Shown: positions 50,728-58,845, numbered from the stretch's first letter. The stretch is 60,098 nucleotides of DNA from Ilumatobacter sp. (GCA_007693335.1 REDU01000090.1:1-60098); one strand, 5' to 3'. Notes: a model not told the origin generated them from the sequence alone. A program made the numbers and translations.

Positions 50728-52031
50728 TCCGGGAGGATGCCGTAGGCGCGGGCCATCACCTGCAGCGGGTGGAGCGGCGTGCGGCCGGTCTGCTCGGTGA
50801 TGGCCGTGTTGGCGAGGTGGCAGTCGCCGGTGACGACATCACCACCGGCCTTGGTGATCTGGTCTCCGAGCTTCTTCGCGATCGGGATGGAGATCTCCTC
50901 GTTGGCGGCACGGAAACCCCACATGCCGTCGATGCCCGAGCATTGCTGCACGAGCTTCACCTTGGCCCCGGTGAGCTTCATCAGATCACGGCTCTTGAAC
51001 CCGATGTTCTGCGCCCGGAGGTGGCACGGCGTGTGGTACGTGATGGTCTCGTGGACCTCACCACCGAACTCGGTGTCGAGCTCGGTGTCGTCGGCCTTGT
51101 GCACCTTCACGAGGTACTCGGCGGCGTCGTAGGTGTGCTCGGACACCAACTCGGCGTCGGGCCCGCCCACGTAGTCGAGGTAGTCCTTCTTCAGCACGTA
51201 GCTGCAGGTCGGCTGGGGGACGACGATGTCGGTGCCGCTCCGGATCTCGTCGGCCAGGGTCCTGACGTTCTTCTCGGCGATCTTGGTGAACTGCTTCACG
51301 TCTCCCGAGTGGAGCCACGGGGCGCCGCAGCAGCCGGCGGACGAGTTCCGGCACTCGATGCCGTTGCGTTCGTAGACCTTCACGAGGTCATGGCCGATCT
51401 GGGGCTCCTGGTACTCGACCAGGCACGTGGGGAACACCGTGACCGACCCCTGCGGCCCTCCGGCTCGACCGGGCGTGCGGGCCCGTCGCTTGAACCATGT
51501 CGAGAAGCGTTGCTTCGCGTAGGGCGGCAACAGACGCACCGACGACACACCGGTGATCTTCGCCGTCACCGTGCGGATCAACGATCCCGATTCGCCGCCC
51601 ACCACCCTGTTCGAGAGGGGTGATGCGGCGGACGCCACCGTGCCGAGCAGGTCGGTCCGCCCCAGCATCTGGTTCGTGACCTTCTCGCGCGTCGAGATGT
51701 GGCCGTTCTCGTGGCGCATGGCGTCAGCACGGAGCATGAGCCGGGGGAAGTCGAGTGCCCACTCGTGCAGTTCAGGGATGTACGGGCAATTGACGTAGCA
51801 GAGCTTGCACTGGAAGCACTCGTCGACCACCTGGTCCTGCTCGGATGGCGTGAGCTTGCCGGCGTCCTGATCGTCGAAGCGGTCGATCATCGCGAACAGT
51901 GTCGGGAAGGACGTGCAGAACTTGAAGCACAGCCGACAGCCGTGACACAGGTCGTAGACACGGGTCAGCTCGTCGCGCACATCGGCCTCGTCGAGGTACT
52001 TCGGGTGCTTCGGGTCGTACGTGGTGGTCAT
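50724..52031 (-). CDS. GlpC/HdrD-type Fe-S oxidoreductase
   Basis: 435 aa soluble electron-transfer protein. Two 4Fe-4S motifs, [11 protein letters not shown] and [12 protein letters not shown], are followed by a helical linker. Two cysteine-rich CCG-type domains follow, one with [12 protein letters not shown] and one with [10 protein letters not shown] and [12 protein letters not shown]. The layout matches GlpC and HdrD subunits that pass electrons between quinones, thiols or proteins. GGAGG ends 6 nt before the ATG at 52031. It lies between rubrerythrin and DUF3501; a rubrerythrin reductase role is a reasonable inference. Confidence 0.88.
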   Translation of the reverse strand: MTTTYDPKHPKYLDEADVRDELTRVYDLCHGCRLCFKFCTSFPTLFAMIDRFDDQDAGKLTPSEQDQVVDECFQCKLCYVNCPYIPELHEWALDFPRLMLRADAMRHENGHISTREKVTNQMLGRTDLLGTVASAASPLSNRVVGGESGSLIRTVTAKITGVSSVRLLPPYAKQRFSTWFKRRARTPGRAGGPQGSVTVFPTCLVEYQEPQIGHDLVKVYERNGIECRNSSAGCCGAPWLHSGDVKQFTKIAEKNVRTLADEIRSGTDIVVPQPTCSYVLKKDYLDYVGGPDAELVSEHTYDAAEYLVKVHKADDTELDTEFGGEVHETITYHTPCHLRAQNIGFKSRDLMKLTGAKVKLVQQCSGIDGMWGFRAANEEISIPIAKKLGDQITKAGGDVVTGDCHLANTAITEQTGRTPLHPLQVMARAYGILPE

Positions 52032-52076
52032 GCTGAGCCTCCGGCCGGGGTGTGGAACACGGGCGTGGTCGCCAGA

Positions 52077-52108
52077 AGGGGCCGCACGGTACTCACCGCA
52101 CGGCCCCT
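52077..52108 (-). terminator. Hairpin between rubrerythrin and the Fe-S gene
   Basis: An 8-bp perfect stem (aggggccg / cggcccct) with a further GGT/ACC pairing in the loop lies 20 nt after the rubrerythrin stop. No U-run follows. It may be a weak terminator or a processing site that lets rubrerythrin be made in excess over the Fe-S protein. Confidence 0.6.
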
Positions 52109-52127
52109 CGAGATGGTAGATCGAGCG

Positions 52128-52547
52128 TCAGCTGATGGATTCGAGGCCCTGGCTGAACCGGCCGGCGTGGCTCTTCTCGGCACGGGCGAGGGTTTCGAAC
52201 CATTCGGCGATCTCGTCGAAACCCTCGTCGCGAGCGGTGGCGGCGAATCCCGGGTACATCTGGGTGTACTCGTAGGTCTCGCCGGCGATGGACGCCTTGA
52301 GGTTCTCCTCGGTGTCGCCGATGGGCTCGCCCGAGGCCGGGTCGCCCACCTCGGCGAGGTACTCGAGGTGACCGTGGGCGTGGCCGGTCTCACCCTCGGC
52401 CACCGACCGGAACAGCGCAGCGGTGTCGGGGTAGCCCTCGATGTCGGCACGCTGGGCGAACCACAGGTAGCGACGGTTGGCCTGGCTCTCGCCCGCGAAT
52501 GCCTCCTTCAGGTTCTCGTGGGTCTTGGTGCCGTCGAGCTCTGGCAT
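52128..52547 (-). CDS. Rubrerythrin-type ferritin-like protein
   Basis: 139 aa. A four-helix diiron protein with [37 protein letters not shown] and [11 protein letters not shown], the Glu and His ligands of a rubrerythrin centre. It lacks the rubredoxin-like domain and has no cysteines, so electrons must come from another protein, plausibly the Fe-S gene downstream. Rubrerythrins reduce hydrogen peroxide. GGGAG lies 6 nt before the ATG. The gene begins inside the upstream Fur-like gene (40 bp overlap). Confidence 0.93.
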   Translation of the reverse strand: MPELDGTKTHENLKEAFAGESQANRRYLWFAQRADIEGYPDTAALFRSVAEGETGHAHGHLEYLAEVGDPASGEPIGDTEENLKASIAGETYEYTQMYPGFAATARDEGFDEIAEWFETLARAEKSHAGRFSQGLESIS

Positions 52548-52861
52548 GGGTACTCCCTTGTCTGGTTGATGGGTGGTTGACCGTGCACGTTCGGGTCGAA
52601 GCGGGTCGGCCCGGTGCCGAACGAGAGCTGGCGCAACTCACCCATCGACGCGAGATCGGTCAGCGTCTGATAGACGGTACGCAGTGGGAGACCGGGCATC
52701 CGGGCACTGGCACTGGCACTGGCACTGGCACTGGCGTGGAGTGTCTCGGCGGTCGGGTGCTCGTCATTGCCGTACAGCAGGCCGAGGAGCAACTGGCGCT
52801 GCCGGGTCACCTTCAGGCCCCCGGCGCGGAACGCCCCGGTGAGCTCGCTCGGCGATCGCAT
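52508..52861 (-). CDS. Truncated Fur-family DNA-binding protein
   Basis: 117 aa. It aligns with the winged-helix half of Fur/PerR: LTGAFRAGGLKVTRQRQLLLGLLYGNDEHPTAETLHA, then MPGLPLRTVYQTLTDLASMGELRQLSF and TRFDPNVHG. There the family normally continues with a dimerisation and metal-binding domain of about 60 residues, but the frame runs into a short unrelated tail and stops inside rubrerythrin. The recognition helix is preceded by five Ser-Ala units. It could be a real half-regulator or a decaying gene. ATG 52861 follows TACTCT by 7 nt. Confidence 0.8.
   Translation of the reverse strand: MRSPSELTGAFRAGGLKVTRQRQLLLGLLYGNDEHPTAETLHASASASASASARMPGLPLRTVYQTLTDLASMGELRQLSFGTGPTRFDPNVHGQPPINQTREYPCQSSTAPRPTRT
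52703..52732. repeat. 6-bp repeat inside the Fur-like gene
   Basis: Five ggcact units encode (Ser-Ala)5 between the third helix and the recognition helix of the Fur-like protein, a place where normal Fur proteins have about five to seven varied residues. Confidence 0.9.
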
Positions 52862-52868
52862 GCGGCCG

Positions 52869-52908
52869 AGAGTAAGCGTATGAAATGTTTGTTCGCAAGC
52901 AATGCGAA
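52869..52908 (-). promoter_or_regulatory. Promoter of the Fur-like / rubrerythrin operon with 17-bp palindrome
   Basis: TACTCT at 52874-52869 ends 7 nt before the ATG at 52861. TTGCGA (52898-52893) lies 18 nt upstream of it as a -35-like box. The -35 sits inside a perfect palindrome, TTCGCA-N5-TGCGAA at 52892-52908, in the AT-richer 81-bp divergent region shared with glpD. The symmetry suits a dimeric repressor. Confidence 0.65.
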
Positions 52909-52928
52909 TCAGCATCGGTTGCGGGGCG

Positions 52929-52934
52929 TAACAT
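52929..52934 (+). promoter_or_regulatory. -10 box of the glpD operon
   Basis: TAACAT ends 8 nt before the ATG at 52943; the 17-bp palindrome at 52892-52908 covers the expected -35 region. Confidence 0.5.
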
Positions 52935-52942
52935 CGGGTCCG

Positions 52943-54778
52943 ATGACCGTTCGTCCCAGTGGTCGCCGAGCGACCGACACCACCCGTTCCCGTCCGTTCC
53001 GACGCGATGAGATGCTGCAGCGGCTCCGCGCCGGGACCTTCGACGTGCTCGTGATCGGTGGTGGGATCACCGGCGCCGGGGTTGCGCTCGATGCCGCGGT
53101 GCGTGGCCTGCGGGTCGCGCTGGTCGAGCGGGACGACTTCGCCAGCGGCACCTCGTCGCGCAGCTCCAAGTTGGTGCACGGTGGGCTCCGTTACCTGCAG
53201 AACGGCGACGTCCGCCTGGTGTACGAAGCCCTTCACGAGCGCCAGCGGCTCCTGCGGAATGCACCGCACCTGGTCGACGTGCTGCCCTTCATGATCCCGG
53301 TGCTCACCCGTGACGGTGTCATCTCCAAGAAGGTGGCCAAGACACTCGGATCGGCCATGTGGATGTACGACCTCACCGGTGGGTGGCGGATCGGCAAGCG
53401 GCATCGGAAGCTGTCGGCCGACACGGCCTTCTCCCACCTCCCGACCATGCATCGTGATCGAGTTGCCGGCGGGTTCCTCTACTACGACGCATCGGCCGAC
53501 GATGCCCGGCTGACGTTGACGATCGCCCGCACTGCTGCTGCCCGGGGAGCAGTGGTGGCGAACCGCTGTCGCGTCGTGGACCTCACCGAGGACGGTCGCG
53601 ATGGTCGGGTGGACGGTGCCGTGGTCGACACCGGAGACGGCGAGATCGTCGTGCGAGCGTCGGTGGTCGTGAACGCCACGGGCGTCTGGGCCGACGAGGT
53701 CCGGTCGATGGAACACGCCGACGCGTCGCCGTCGATCCGCCCGGCCAAGGGCGTCCACGTGACGGTGCCGTGGGAGCGGGTCCGCAACGACATCGCCGTG
53801 GTGATCCCGGTGCCGAAGCACAAGCGCAGCCTGTTCCTCGTTCCGGCCGGACCACGAGGCGACGGCACCTTCCGCCACGCCTACGTGGGCACCACCGACA
53901 CCGATCACGCGGGCTCACTCGACGAGCCACAGTGCGACGCCGCCGATCTCGAGTACGTGCTCTCGGCGCTCAACCACACGATCGCCGACCGACCCGCTGC
54001 CGACACGGGCACCGGCCACGCGAGCACCGCCGGGACGAGCACGGACCAGACGGTTCCACGGCCACCGATCACGCCTGACGACGTCACCGGGGTGTGGGCC
54101 GGTCTCCGTCCGCTCGTGGCCGCATCGTCGTCCGGTCGCACCGCCGACCTGTCGAGGAACCACCAGGTGACCGTGAGCGACCGTGGGGTCGTGACGGTGG
54201 CCGGCGGCAAGCTCACGACGTACCGCAAGATGGCAGAGGACACTGTCGACGAGGTGCTTCGGCAGCTCGGTCGCTCCCCCCGACGTCTGCGCCGTCTCCT
54301 CACCCGACATCTCGGCAGGAGCACGACCCGCCGGGTGAGACTGCTCGGCGCCACCAGCGACCGCGGCGACGTGGGCACCCGCGAGGGGCATCTCCGTCAC
54401 CGCTACGGCACCGAGGCCGATGAGCTGCTGGCCATGATCGCCGTCGACCCCACGCTGGGCGATCCGCTCGTTCCGGGTCAGCCACACATGCGCGCCGAAG
54501 CCGTGTTCGCAGTGCAGCACGAGATGGCCACCACACTGGTCGACGTGCTCGAACGGCGCACACGGGTCCACCACTTCGACCGTGCGGCCGCCGAAGCCGC
54601 CGCTCACGACGTCGCCGAGCTGCTGGCGGACCATCTCGGCTGGGACGCCGACGAGATCCAACGGCAGGTGTCCGCCTACCAGGCGCTCTGCGAGCGGGAA
54701 CGTACCGCCGCCGTCACCGTGCCGATCGGAGATGCCCAGCCGGCCGGGTCGACATCGGACGAGGTGGTCACGACGTGA
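52943..54778 (+). CDS. glpD: FAD glycerol-3-phosphate dehydrogenase GlpD-like
   Basis: 611 aa. The FAD-binding VLVIGGGITGAGVALDAAVRGLRVALVERDDFASGTSSRSSKLVHGGLRYLQ is typical of GlpD, as is KGVHVTVPWERV. GVWAGLRPLV and VAGGKLTTYRKMAEDTVDEVL complete the dehydrogenase fold; a C-terminal helical domain follows. It oxidises glycerol 3-phosphate to DHAP and passes electrons to quinone. A Thr/Gly/Asp-rich insertion lies near residues 350-375. ATG 52943 follows TAACAT by 8 nt. It heads an operon with an AGPS-like enzyme. Confidence 0.92.
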   Translation: MTVRPSGRRATDTTRSRPFRRDEMLQRLRAGTFDVLVIGGGITGAGVALDAAVRGLRVALVERDDFASGTSSRSSKLVHGGLRYLQNGDVRLVYEALHERQRLLRNAPHLVDVLPFMIPVLTRDGVISKKVAKTLGSAMWMYDLTGGWRIGKRHRKLSADTAFSHLPTMHRDRVAGGFLYYDASADDARLTLTIARTAAARGAVVANRCRVVDLTEDGRDGRVDGAVVDTGDGEIVVRASVVVNATGVWADEVRSMEHADASPSIRPAKGVHVTVPWERVRNDIAVVIPVPKHKRSLFLVPAGPRGDGTFRHAYVGTTDTDHAGSLDEPQCDAADLEYVLSALNHTIADRPAADTGTGHASTAGTSTDQTVPRPPITPDDVTGVWAGLRPLVAASSSGRTADLSRNHQVTVSDRGVVTVAGGKLTTYRKMAEDTVDEVLRQLGRSPRRLRRLLTRHLGRSTTRRVRLLGATSDRGDVGTREGHLRHRYGTEADELLAMIAVDPTLGDPLVPGQPHMRAEAVFAVQHEMATTLVDVLERRTRVHHFDRAAAEAAAHDVAELLADHLGWDADEIQRQVSAYQALCERERTAAVTVPIGDAQPAGSTSDEVVTT

Positions 54779-56250
54779 CCGGCCCCACTCCGCCGATCGA
54801 GCTGACCGGCACCGGGGAGCGCCTGCGCGGCTCAGCGGTCGAGGTGTCGGCCGCCTTCATCGACGAGCTCGCCGGGATCTGCGAGACCGTCACCGCCATC
54901 GACGAGGTCGCCGAAGCAAGTCGCGACTGGTGGCCGCTCGCCCTGCACTGGTCACTCGCCGGCCAGGTGCCCCGGCGGGCAGCGGTGGTGGCGCGGCCCA
55001 GCCGGACCGAACAGGTCGCTGCCGTGCTCGCGCTCTGCAACAGCGCCCGCGTCCCGGTCACCGCCGCCGGTGGGCGCAGCGGGGTGTGCGGCGCCTCGGT
55101 CCCGGTGTTCGGCGGGGTCCTGCTCGACCTCACTGCCATGACCGGCCTCGGTGAGGTCGACGTGGTGTCCGGTGTGGTCGAGGTGGCCGCCGGCACGTTC
55201 GGTCCTGACCTCGAACGCGAGCTCCGCGACCGACACGAACTCACGGTCGGACACTTCCCGCAGAGCTTCGAGCTCGCAACGGTGGGTGGCTGGGTGGCAT
55301 GCCGGGGGGCGGGCCAGTACTCGACCCGCTACGGCAAGATCGAAGACATGGTGGTCGGGCTCGAGGTGGTGCTGGCCGACGGCACGGTCGTGCACACCGG
55401 TGGCGCACCGGCGGCCGCCGTCGGGCCAGACCTCGACCAGCTCTTCGTGGGCTCCGAGGGCACGCTCGGGGTCATCACCCGTGTGTGGCTGCGCGCTCAT
55501 CCCCTCCCGTCGGCCGAAGAACGTGCCGCGTACTCGTTCGACTCGTTCGCCGACGGCATCGAGGCATGTCGCACCGTGCTCCGCCGGGGTGCCACACCGG
55601 CCGTGCTCCGCCTGTACGACGCCGAGGAGTCGGCCCGCGGTCGTGGCGGCGACGGCACCACGTGTGTGCTCCTGGTGCTCGACGAGGGAGATCCGGCGAT
55701 CGTCACCGCCACGATGCAGGTCGTGCGCGACGCATGTGCGTCCGCCACCCCCGCCGACCAGTCGCTCGTGGACGCGTGGCTCGACCACCGCAACGACACC
55801 TCGGCACTCCAAGCGCTGACGAACAAGGGGTACGTGGTCGACACGATGGAGATCGCCGCCCCATGGGCGCGGCTCGACGAGATCGTCGACTCGACCTGCG
55901 CCGCGCTCCTGGCCGTCTCGCACGCGCGCGCGGCCACCTGTCACCTGTCCCACAGCTACCTCGACGGGGCCTGCCTCTACTTCACCTTCGCGGCCACCCC
56001 ACCGGCCGACGAGGTGGACACCACCTATCAGGCGCTCTGGGACGCCGGGCAGCGGGCGGTGCTCGCCGCGGGCGGCAACCTCTCCCACCACCACGGGATC
56101 GGCCTGAACCGGTCGCGCTTCGTGGTCGAGGCGCTCGGGAGCGGCCACCGTGTCCTCAGTGCGGTGAAGGGCGCCCTCGACCCGCACGGCATCCTGAACC
56201 CGGGCAAACTGGCGCTCGACACCCCGTTCGGAGCACCATCGTGGCCGTGA
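54775..56250 (+). CDS. Alkyldihydroxyacetone-phosphate-synthase-like FAD protein
   Basis: 491 aa VAO/PCMH-family flavoprotein. The FAD loop is TAAGGRSGVCGASVP, and HFPQSFELATVGGWVACRGAGQYSTRYGKIEDMVVG is characteristic of AGPS. Tyr395 in SHSYLDGACLYF and the His438-His439-His440 run in LSHHHGIG correspond to the catalytic Tyr and triple His of AGPS, which swaps the acyl chain of acyl-DHAP for a fatty alcohol in ether-lipid synthesis. Related 2-hydroxy-acid dehydrogenases are the alternative. The GTG overlaps the glpD stop as GTGA. Confidence 0.85.
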   Translation: MTGPTPPIELTGTGERLRGSAVEVSAAFIDELAGICETVTAIDEVAEASRDWWPLALHWSLAGQVPRRAAVVARPSRTEQVAAVLALCNSARVPVTAAGGRSGVCGASVPVFGGVLLDLTAMTGLGEVDVVSGVVEVAAGTFGPDLERELRDRHELTVGHFPQSFELATVGGWVACRGAGQYSTRYGKIEDMVVGLEVVLADGTVVHTGGAPAAAVGPDLDQLFVGSEGTLGVITRVWLRAHPLPSAEERAAYSFDSFADGIEACRTVLRRGATPAVLRLYDAEESARGRGGDGTTCVLLVLDEGDPAIVTATMQVVRDACASATPADQSLVDAWLDHRNDTSALQALTNKGYVVDTMEIAAPWARLDEIVDSTCAALLAVSHARAATCHLSHSYLDGACLYFTFAATPPADEVDTTYQALWDAGQRAVLAAGGNLSHHHGIGLNRSRFVVEALGSGHRVLSAVKGALDPHGILNPGKLALDTPFGAPSWP

Positions 56251-56729
56251 GCTCCAAGTGGGACACCACGGCCATCCGCGCGGGAGCTGCGCTGGCGCTG
56301 CTGTTCGCGGTTCCTCTCTGGTTCGCGGCCAGCTGGGCGTCCAACACACGCGACAGTCCTGCACTCGCGCTCGTGTTCTCACTCGGTGCCCTCGTGGCAT
56401 TCACGATCGGTGCTGCGTGTGCTGCCTGGATCCAGCAGCTCCGGCTGCCGCTCGCCCATGGTCTGGTCACCGCGGTCGGCACGTACGTGGCCGTGCAGGT
56501 GGTCGTGTCGATCTACCGGCTGGCGCGCGGCGACACCATCAACATCTTGAACATCATGTTCTTCGTCACCCTCGCGGCGTTTGCCGGCCTGATCGGCGGA
56601 TTTCTCGGGCTCCGGCTGCGCACGCTCGGCTTCCTGCCCTCGTACCAGCGCACCCTCGACCTCTCGGGGCACCTCGACCAGCCACACGACCAGCAGCACG
56701 ACCAGCAGCACGGGGACGACCGCTCGTGA
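56247..56729 (+). CDS. Four-helix membrane protein in the glpD operon
   Basis: 160 aa. Four hydrophobic helices (about 10-32, 42-64, 70-92 and 105-130), then a charged tail with His-Asp-Gln-Gln repeats. I recognise no domain with confidence. The GTG overlaps the AGPS-like stop (GTGA) and its stop overlaps the next kinase (GTGA), so it is fully embedded in the operon. It might bring lipid substrates to the flavoenzyme, but nothing in the sequence shows that. Confidence 0.8.
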   Translation: MSSKWDTTAIRAGAALALLFAVPLWFAASWASNTRDSPALALVFSLGALVAFTIGAACAAWIQQLRLPLAHGLVTAVGTYVAVQVVVSIYRLARGDTINILNIMFFVTLAAFAGLIGGFLGLRLRTLGFLPSYQRTLDLSGHLDQPHDQQHDQQHGDDRS

Positions 56730-58177
56730 TCCTCGTGATCGACGTCGGCACCACCAGCCTGCGGGCCGCCGTGGTCGACGGCGATGCCACCATCCGCGCC
56801 CTCGAGCAGCGAGCGTTCCCGCCCCAGTCGCCCGCGCCCGGACTCGTCGAGTTCGATGCCGCCGAGATGGCCCGACTCGTGCTCGAGGCCTCGAGGGCCG
56901 TGATCGAGCGAGCCGGCCCGGTGGAGGTGGTCGGGATCACCACCCAACGCGCCAGCACCGTGGTCTGGGACCGCACCACCGGTGCCCCGGTCGCTCCGGC
57001 GCTCGGCTGGCAGGACCTGCGCACCGTGGGTGAGTGCATCGTGGCCGACGCCGAGCACGGGGTCTCGGTGGCACCCAACCAGACCGCGACCAAAGCCGCA
57101 TGGTTGCTCGGCACCGTCGAGGGCACCGACCGCGAGCTGTGCGTCGGCACGGTCGACTCGTGGATCGCGTGGGTGCTGTCCGACGGTGCGCTCCACGTCA
57201 CCGACCACACCAACGCCACCATGACCGGGTTGTTCGATCCCCTGGCCGACCGGTGGGATCCCGATCGCCTCCGTGTCTTCGGTGTTCCGGCAGCCACGCT
57301 GCCGCGAGTGATCGAGACGTCGGGCGCCGTCGGTCCGGCCACCGCCCTGCCGGGTACTCCCACGATCGCCGCCCTCGTCGGCGATCAGCAGGCGTCGATG
57401 ATCGGCCAGGGCTGCGTCCACGTCGGTGCCACCAAGATCACCTTCGGCACCGGAGCCATGCTCGACATCTGCGTCGGCAGCGAACGACCGACGCAGCTGC
57501 GCCGCACCGAGCACGGCACGTTCCCGATCGTCGCGTGGTCGCACGGCGGCGAGCTCACCTGGGGCATCGAGGCCATCATGCTGTCGGCGGGCACCAACGT
57601 CGACTGGCTCCGCGACGACCTCGGCCTGATCGATCGCAGCGAACAGAGCCACGACCTCGCTTCCTCGTGTGCCCACACCGACGGCGTGATCTACGTGCCC
57701 GCACTTCTCGGCCTCGGCACACCCCACTGGGACTACGGCGCCCGCGGCAGCCTGTTCGGCATCACCCGGGGCACCACCAGCGCCCATGTCGTCAGGGCGG
57801 TGCTCGAGGGGGTCGCACAGCGCGGCGCCGACATGTGCGAGGCGGCCGAGGCCGACACCGGTCTCCGGATCGACTCGCTGCGGATCGACGGGGGCATGTC
57901 GCAGAACCCCACGTTCACGCAGGCGCTGGCCGATGCCACCGGCGTACCCGTCGAGGTCTCACCTGTGGTCGAGGCCACCACGCTCGGCGCCGCCTACCTG
58001 GCCGGGCTGGTGTCGGGTGACTGGAACGACACCAGCGACATCGCCGAGAGCTGGAACCCACGTACCGTGATCACCCCGAGTGCCCCCGAACAGCGCGCCG
58101 CGACGCGCGAGCGGTGGTCGCGTGCCATCGATCGCACCACCGGATGGATACCCGAGCTGTCGGCCCTGAACTTCTAG
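56726..58177 (+). CDS. FGGY-family kinase, divergent glycerol-kinase-like
   Basis: 483 aa. The ATP loop VIDVGTTSLRAAVVDG, WQDLRTVGE, GDQQASMIGQ, TFGTGAMLDI and RIDGGMSQNPTFTQALADATG give the FGGY fold. The glycerol-binding Arg-Glu of ITNQRE is replaced by ITTQRAST, and GTKFEW by NQTATKAAW, so the substrate is probably not plain glycerol. Its place after GlpD and the AGPS-like enzyme suggests a glyceryl or related alcohol. GTG 56726 overlaps the stop of the preceding gene. TAGAAT at its stop may start the next transcript. Confidence 0.85.
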   Translation: MILVIDVGTTSLRAAVVDGDATIRALEQRAFPPQSPAPGLVEFDAAEMARLVLEASRAVIERAGPVEVVGITTQRASTVVWDRTTGAPVAPALGWQDLRTVGECIVADAEHGVSVAPNQTATKAAWLLGTVEGTDRELCVGTVDSWIAWVLSDGALHVTDHTNATMTGLFDPLADRWDPDRLRVFGVPAATLPRVIETSGAVGPATALPGTPTIAALVGDQQASMIGQGCVHVGATKITFGTGAMLDICVGSERPTQLRRTEHGTFPIVAWSHGGELTWGIEAIMLSAGTNVDWLRDDLGLIDRSEQSHDLASSCAHTDGVIYVPALLGLGTPHWDYGARGSLFGITRGTTSAHVVRAVLEGVAQRGADMCEAAEADTGLRIDSLRIDGGMSQNPTFTQALADATGVPVEVSPVVEATTLGAAYLAGLVSGDWNDTSDIAESWNPRTVITPSAPEQRAATRERWSRAIDRTTGWIPELSALNF

Positions 58178-58180
58178 AAT
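58175..58180 (+). promoter_or_regulatory. -10 box of the exported ferritin-like pair
   Basis: TAGAAT overlaps the stop codon of the FGGY kinase. It would give a leader of about 55 nt that ends with an AAAGGA ribosome site before the GTG at 58243. Confidence 0.5.
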
Positions 58181-58242
58181 TGCACGACCCTTCCCCGGCC
58201 GAGGATGCTGTGGGCCTGATGATCTCGAAAGGACACTCCCCC

Positions 58243-58845
58243 GTGACCAGCGATGACCGAGGCGACGACAGAGGGGCCGACGTGGATGTTGCTGCGAAGA
58301 GCCGCCGGGCACTTCTCGGCGCCGGCCTGATCGGCGCCGCCCTGGCCATCACCGGCGGGCGCCCCGCGGCGGCCAGCGGTGCCCCGACCGGCGTCGAGCT
58401 CGAGCTCCTCGAGTTCGCCATGCGCCTCGAGCTCGCTGCCCGCGACCTGTACCACGCCTCGGTCGACTCCGGGGGACTCGTCGACATCGCCAGCGTGATG
58501 CGGGAGCAACACGAAGCGTACGCCCAGTCGCTCGCTGCGTTCACGGGGCTGTCGGCCAGGGGCCGCCTCGACGACGTGTACGACTCGCTCGTGACCGACT
58601 TCGCCAGCGACGACGACGAGGCGGTGGCGCTGGCCGCCTACGACCTCGAGTCGATCGCCGTCGCCACCCACACCGAGCTGATCCGGTTGTTGGAGCGGGC
58701 CGACGCGGCCGCACTCGTGGCGTCGATCCTCGCGATCGAGGCCCGCCACTGTGCCGTGCTGGCCGACGCGGCCGGACTCGGCGGCGATCTCGACGCCCTG
58801 CTCGTCAACGACGCCGACCCCCTGCTCCCGGAGGATCTCTCATGA
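58243..58845 (+). CDS. Exported ferritin-like protein (Tat signal)
   Basis: 200 aa. KSRRALLGAGLIGAALAITGG is a twin-arginine signal followed by a signal-peptidase-like AAASG region. The mature part is helical with a ferritin-like pattern: ELLEFAMRLELAARDLYHA, MREQHEAYAQSLAAF, then AYDLESIAVATHTELIRLLERAD and AIEARHCAVLAD. Glu and His are spaced as metal ligands. AAAGGA precedes the GTG at 58243 by about 10 nt; an ATG at 58219 is an alternative. Its stop overlaps the next gene as ATGA. Confidence 0.85.
   Translation: MTSDDRGDDRGADVDVAAKSRRALLGAGLIGAALAITGGRPAAASGAPTGVELELLEFAMRLELAARDLYHASVDSGGLVDIASVMREQHEAYAQSLAAFTGLSARGRLDDVYDSLVTDFASDDDEAVALAAYDLESIAVATHTELIRLLERADAAALVASILAIEARHCAVLADAAGLGGDLDALLVNDADPLLPEDLS

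Noticed and set aside
52508..52861. Frameshift hiding the rest of the Fur gene
   Set aside because: The other frames after TRFDPNVHG hold only the rubrerythrin start; no Fur-like C-terminal sequence appears nearby, so a deletion is likelier than a frameshift.
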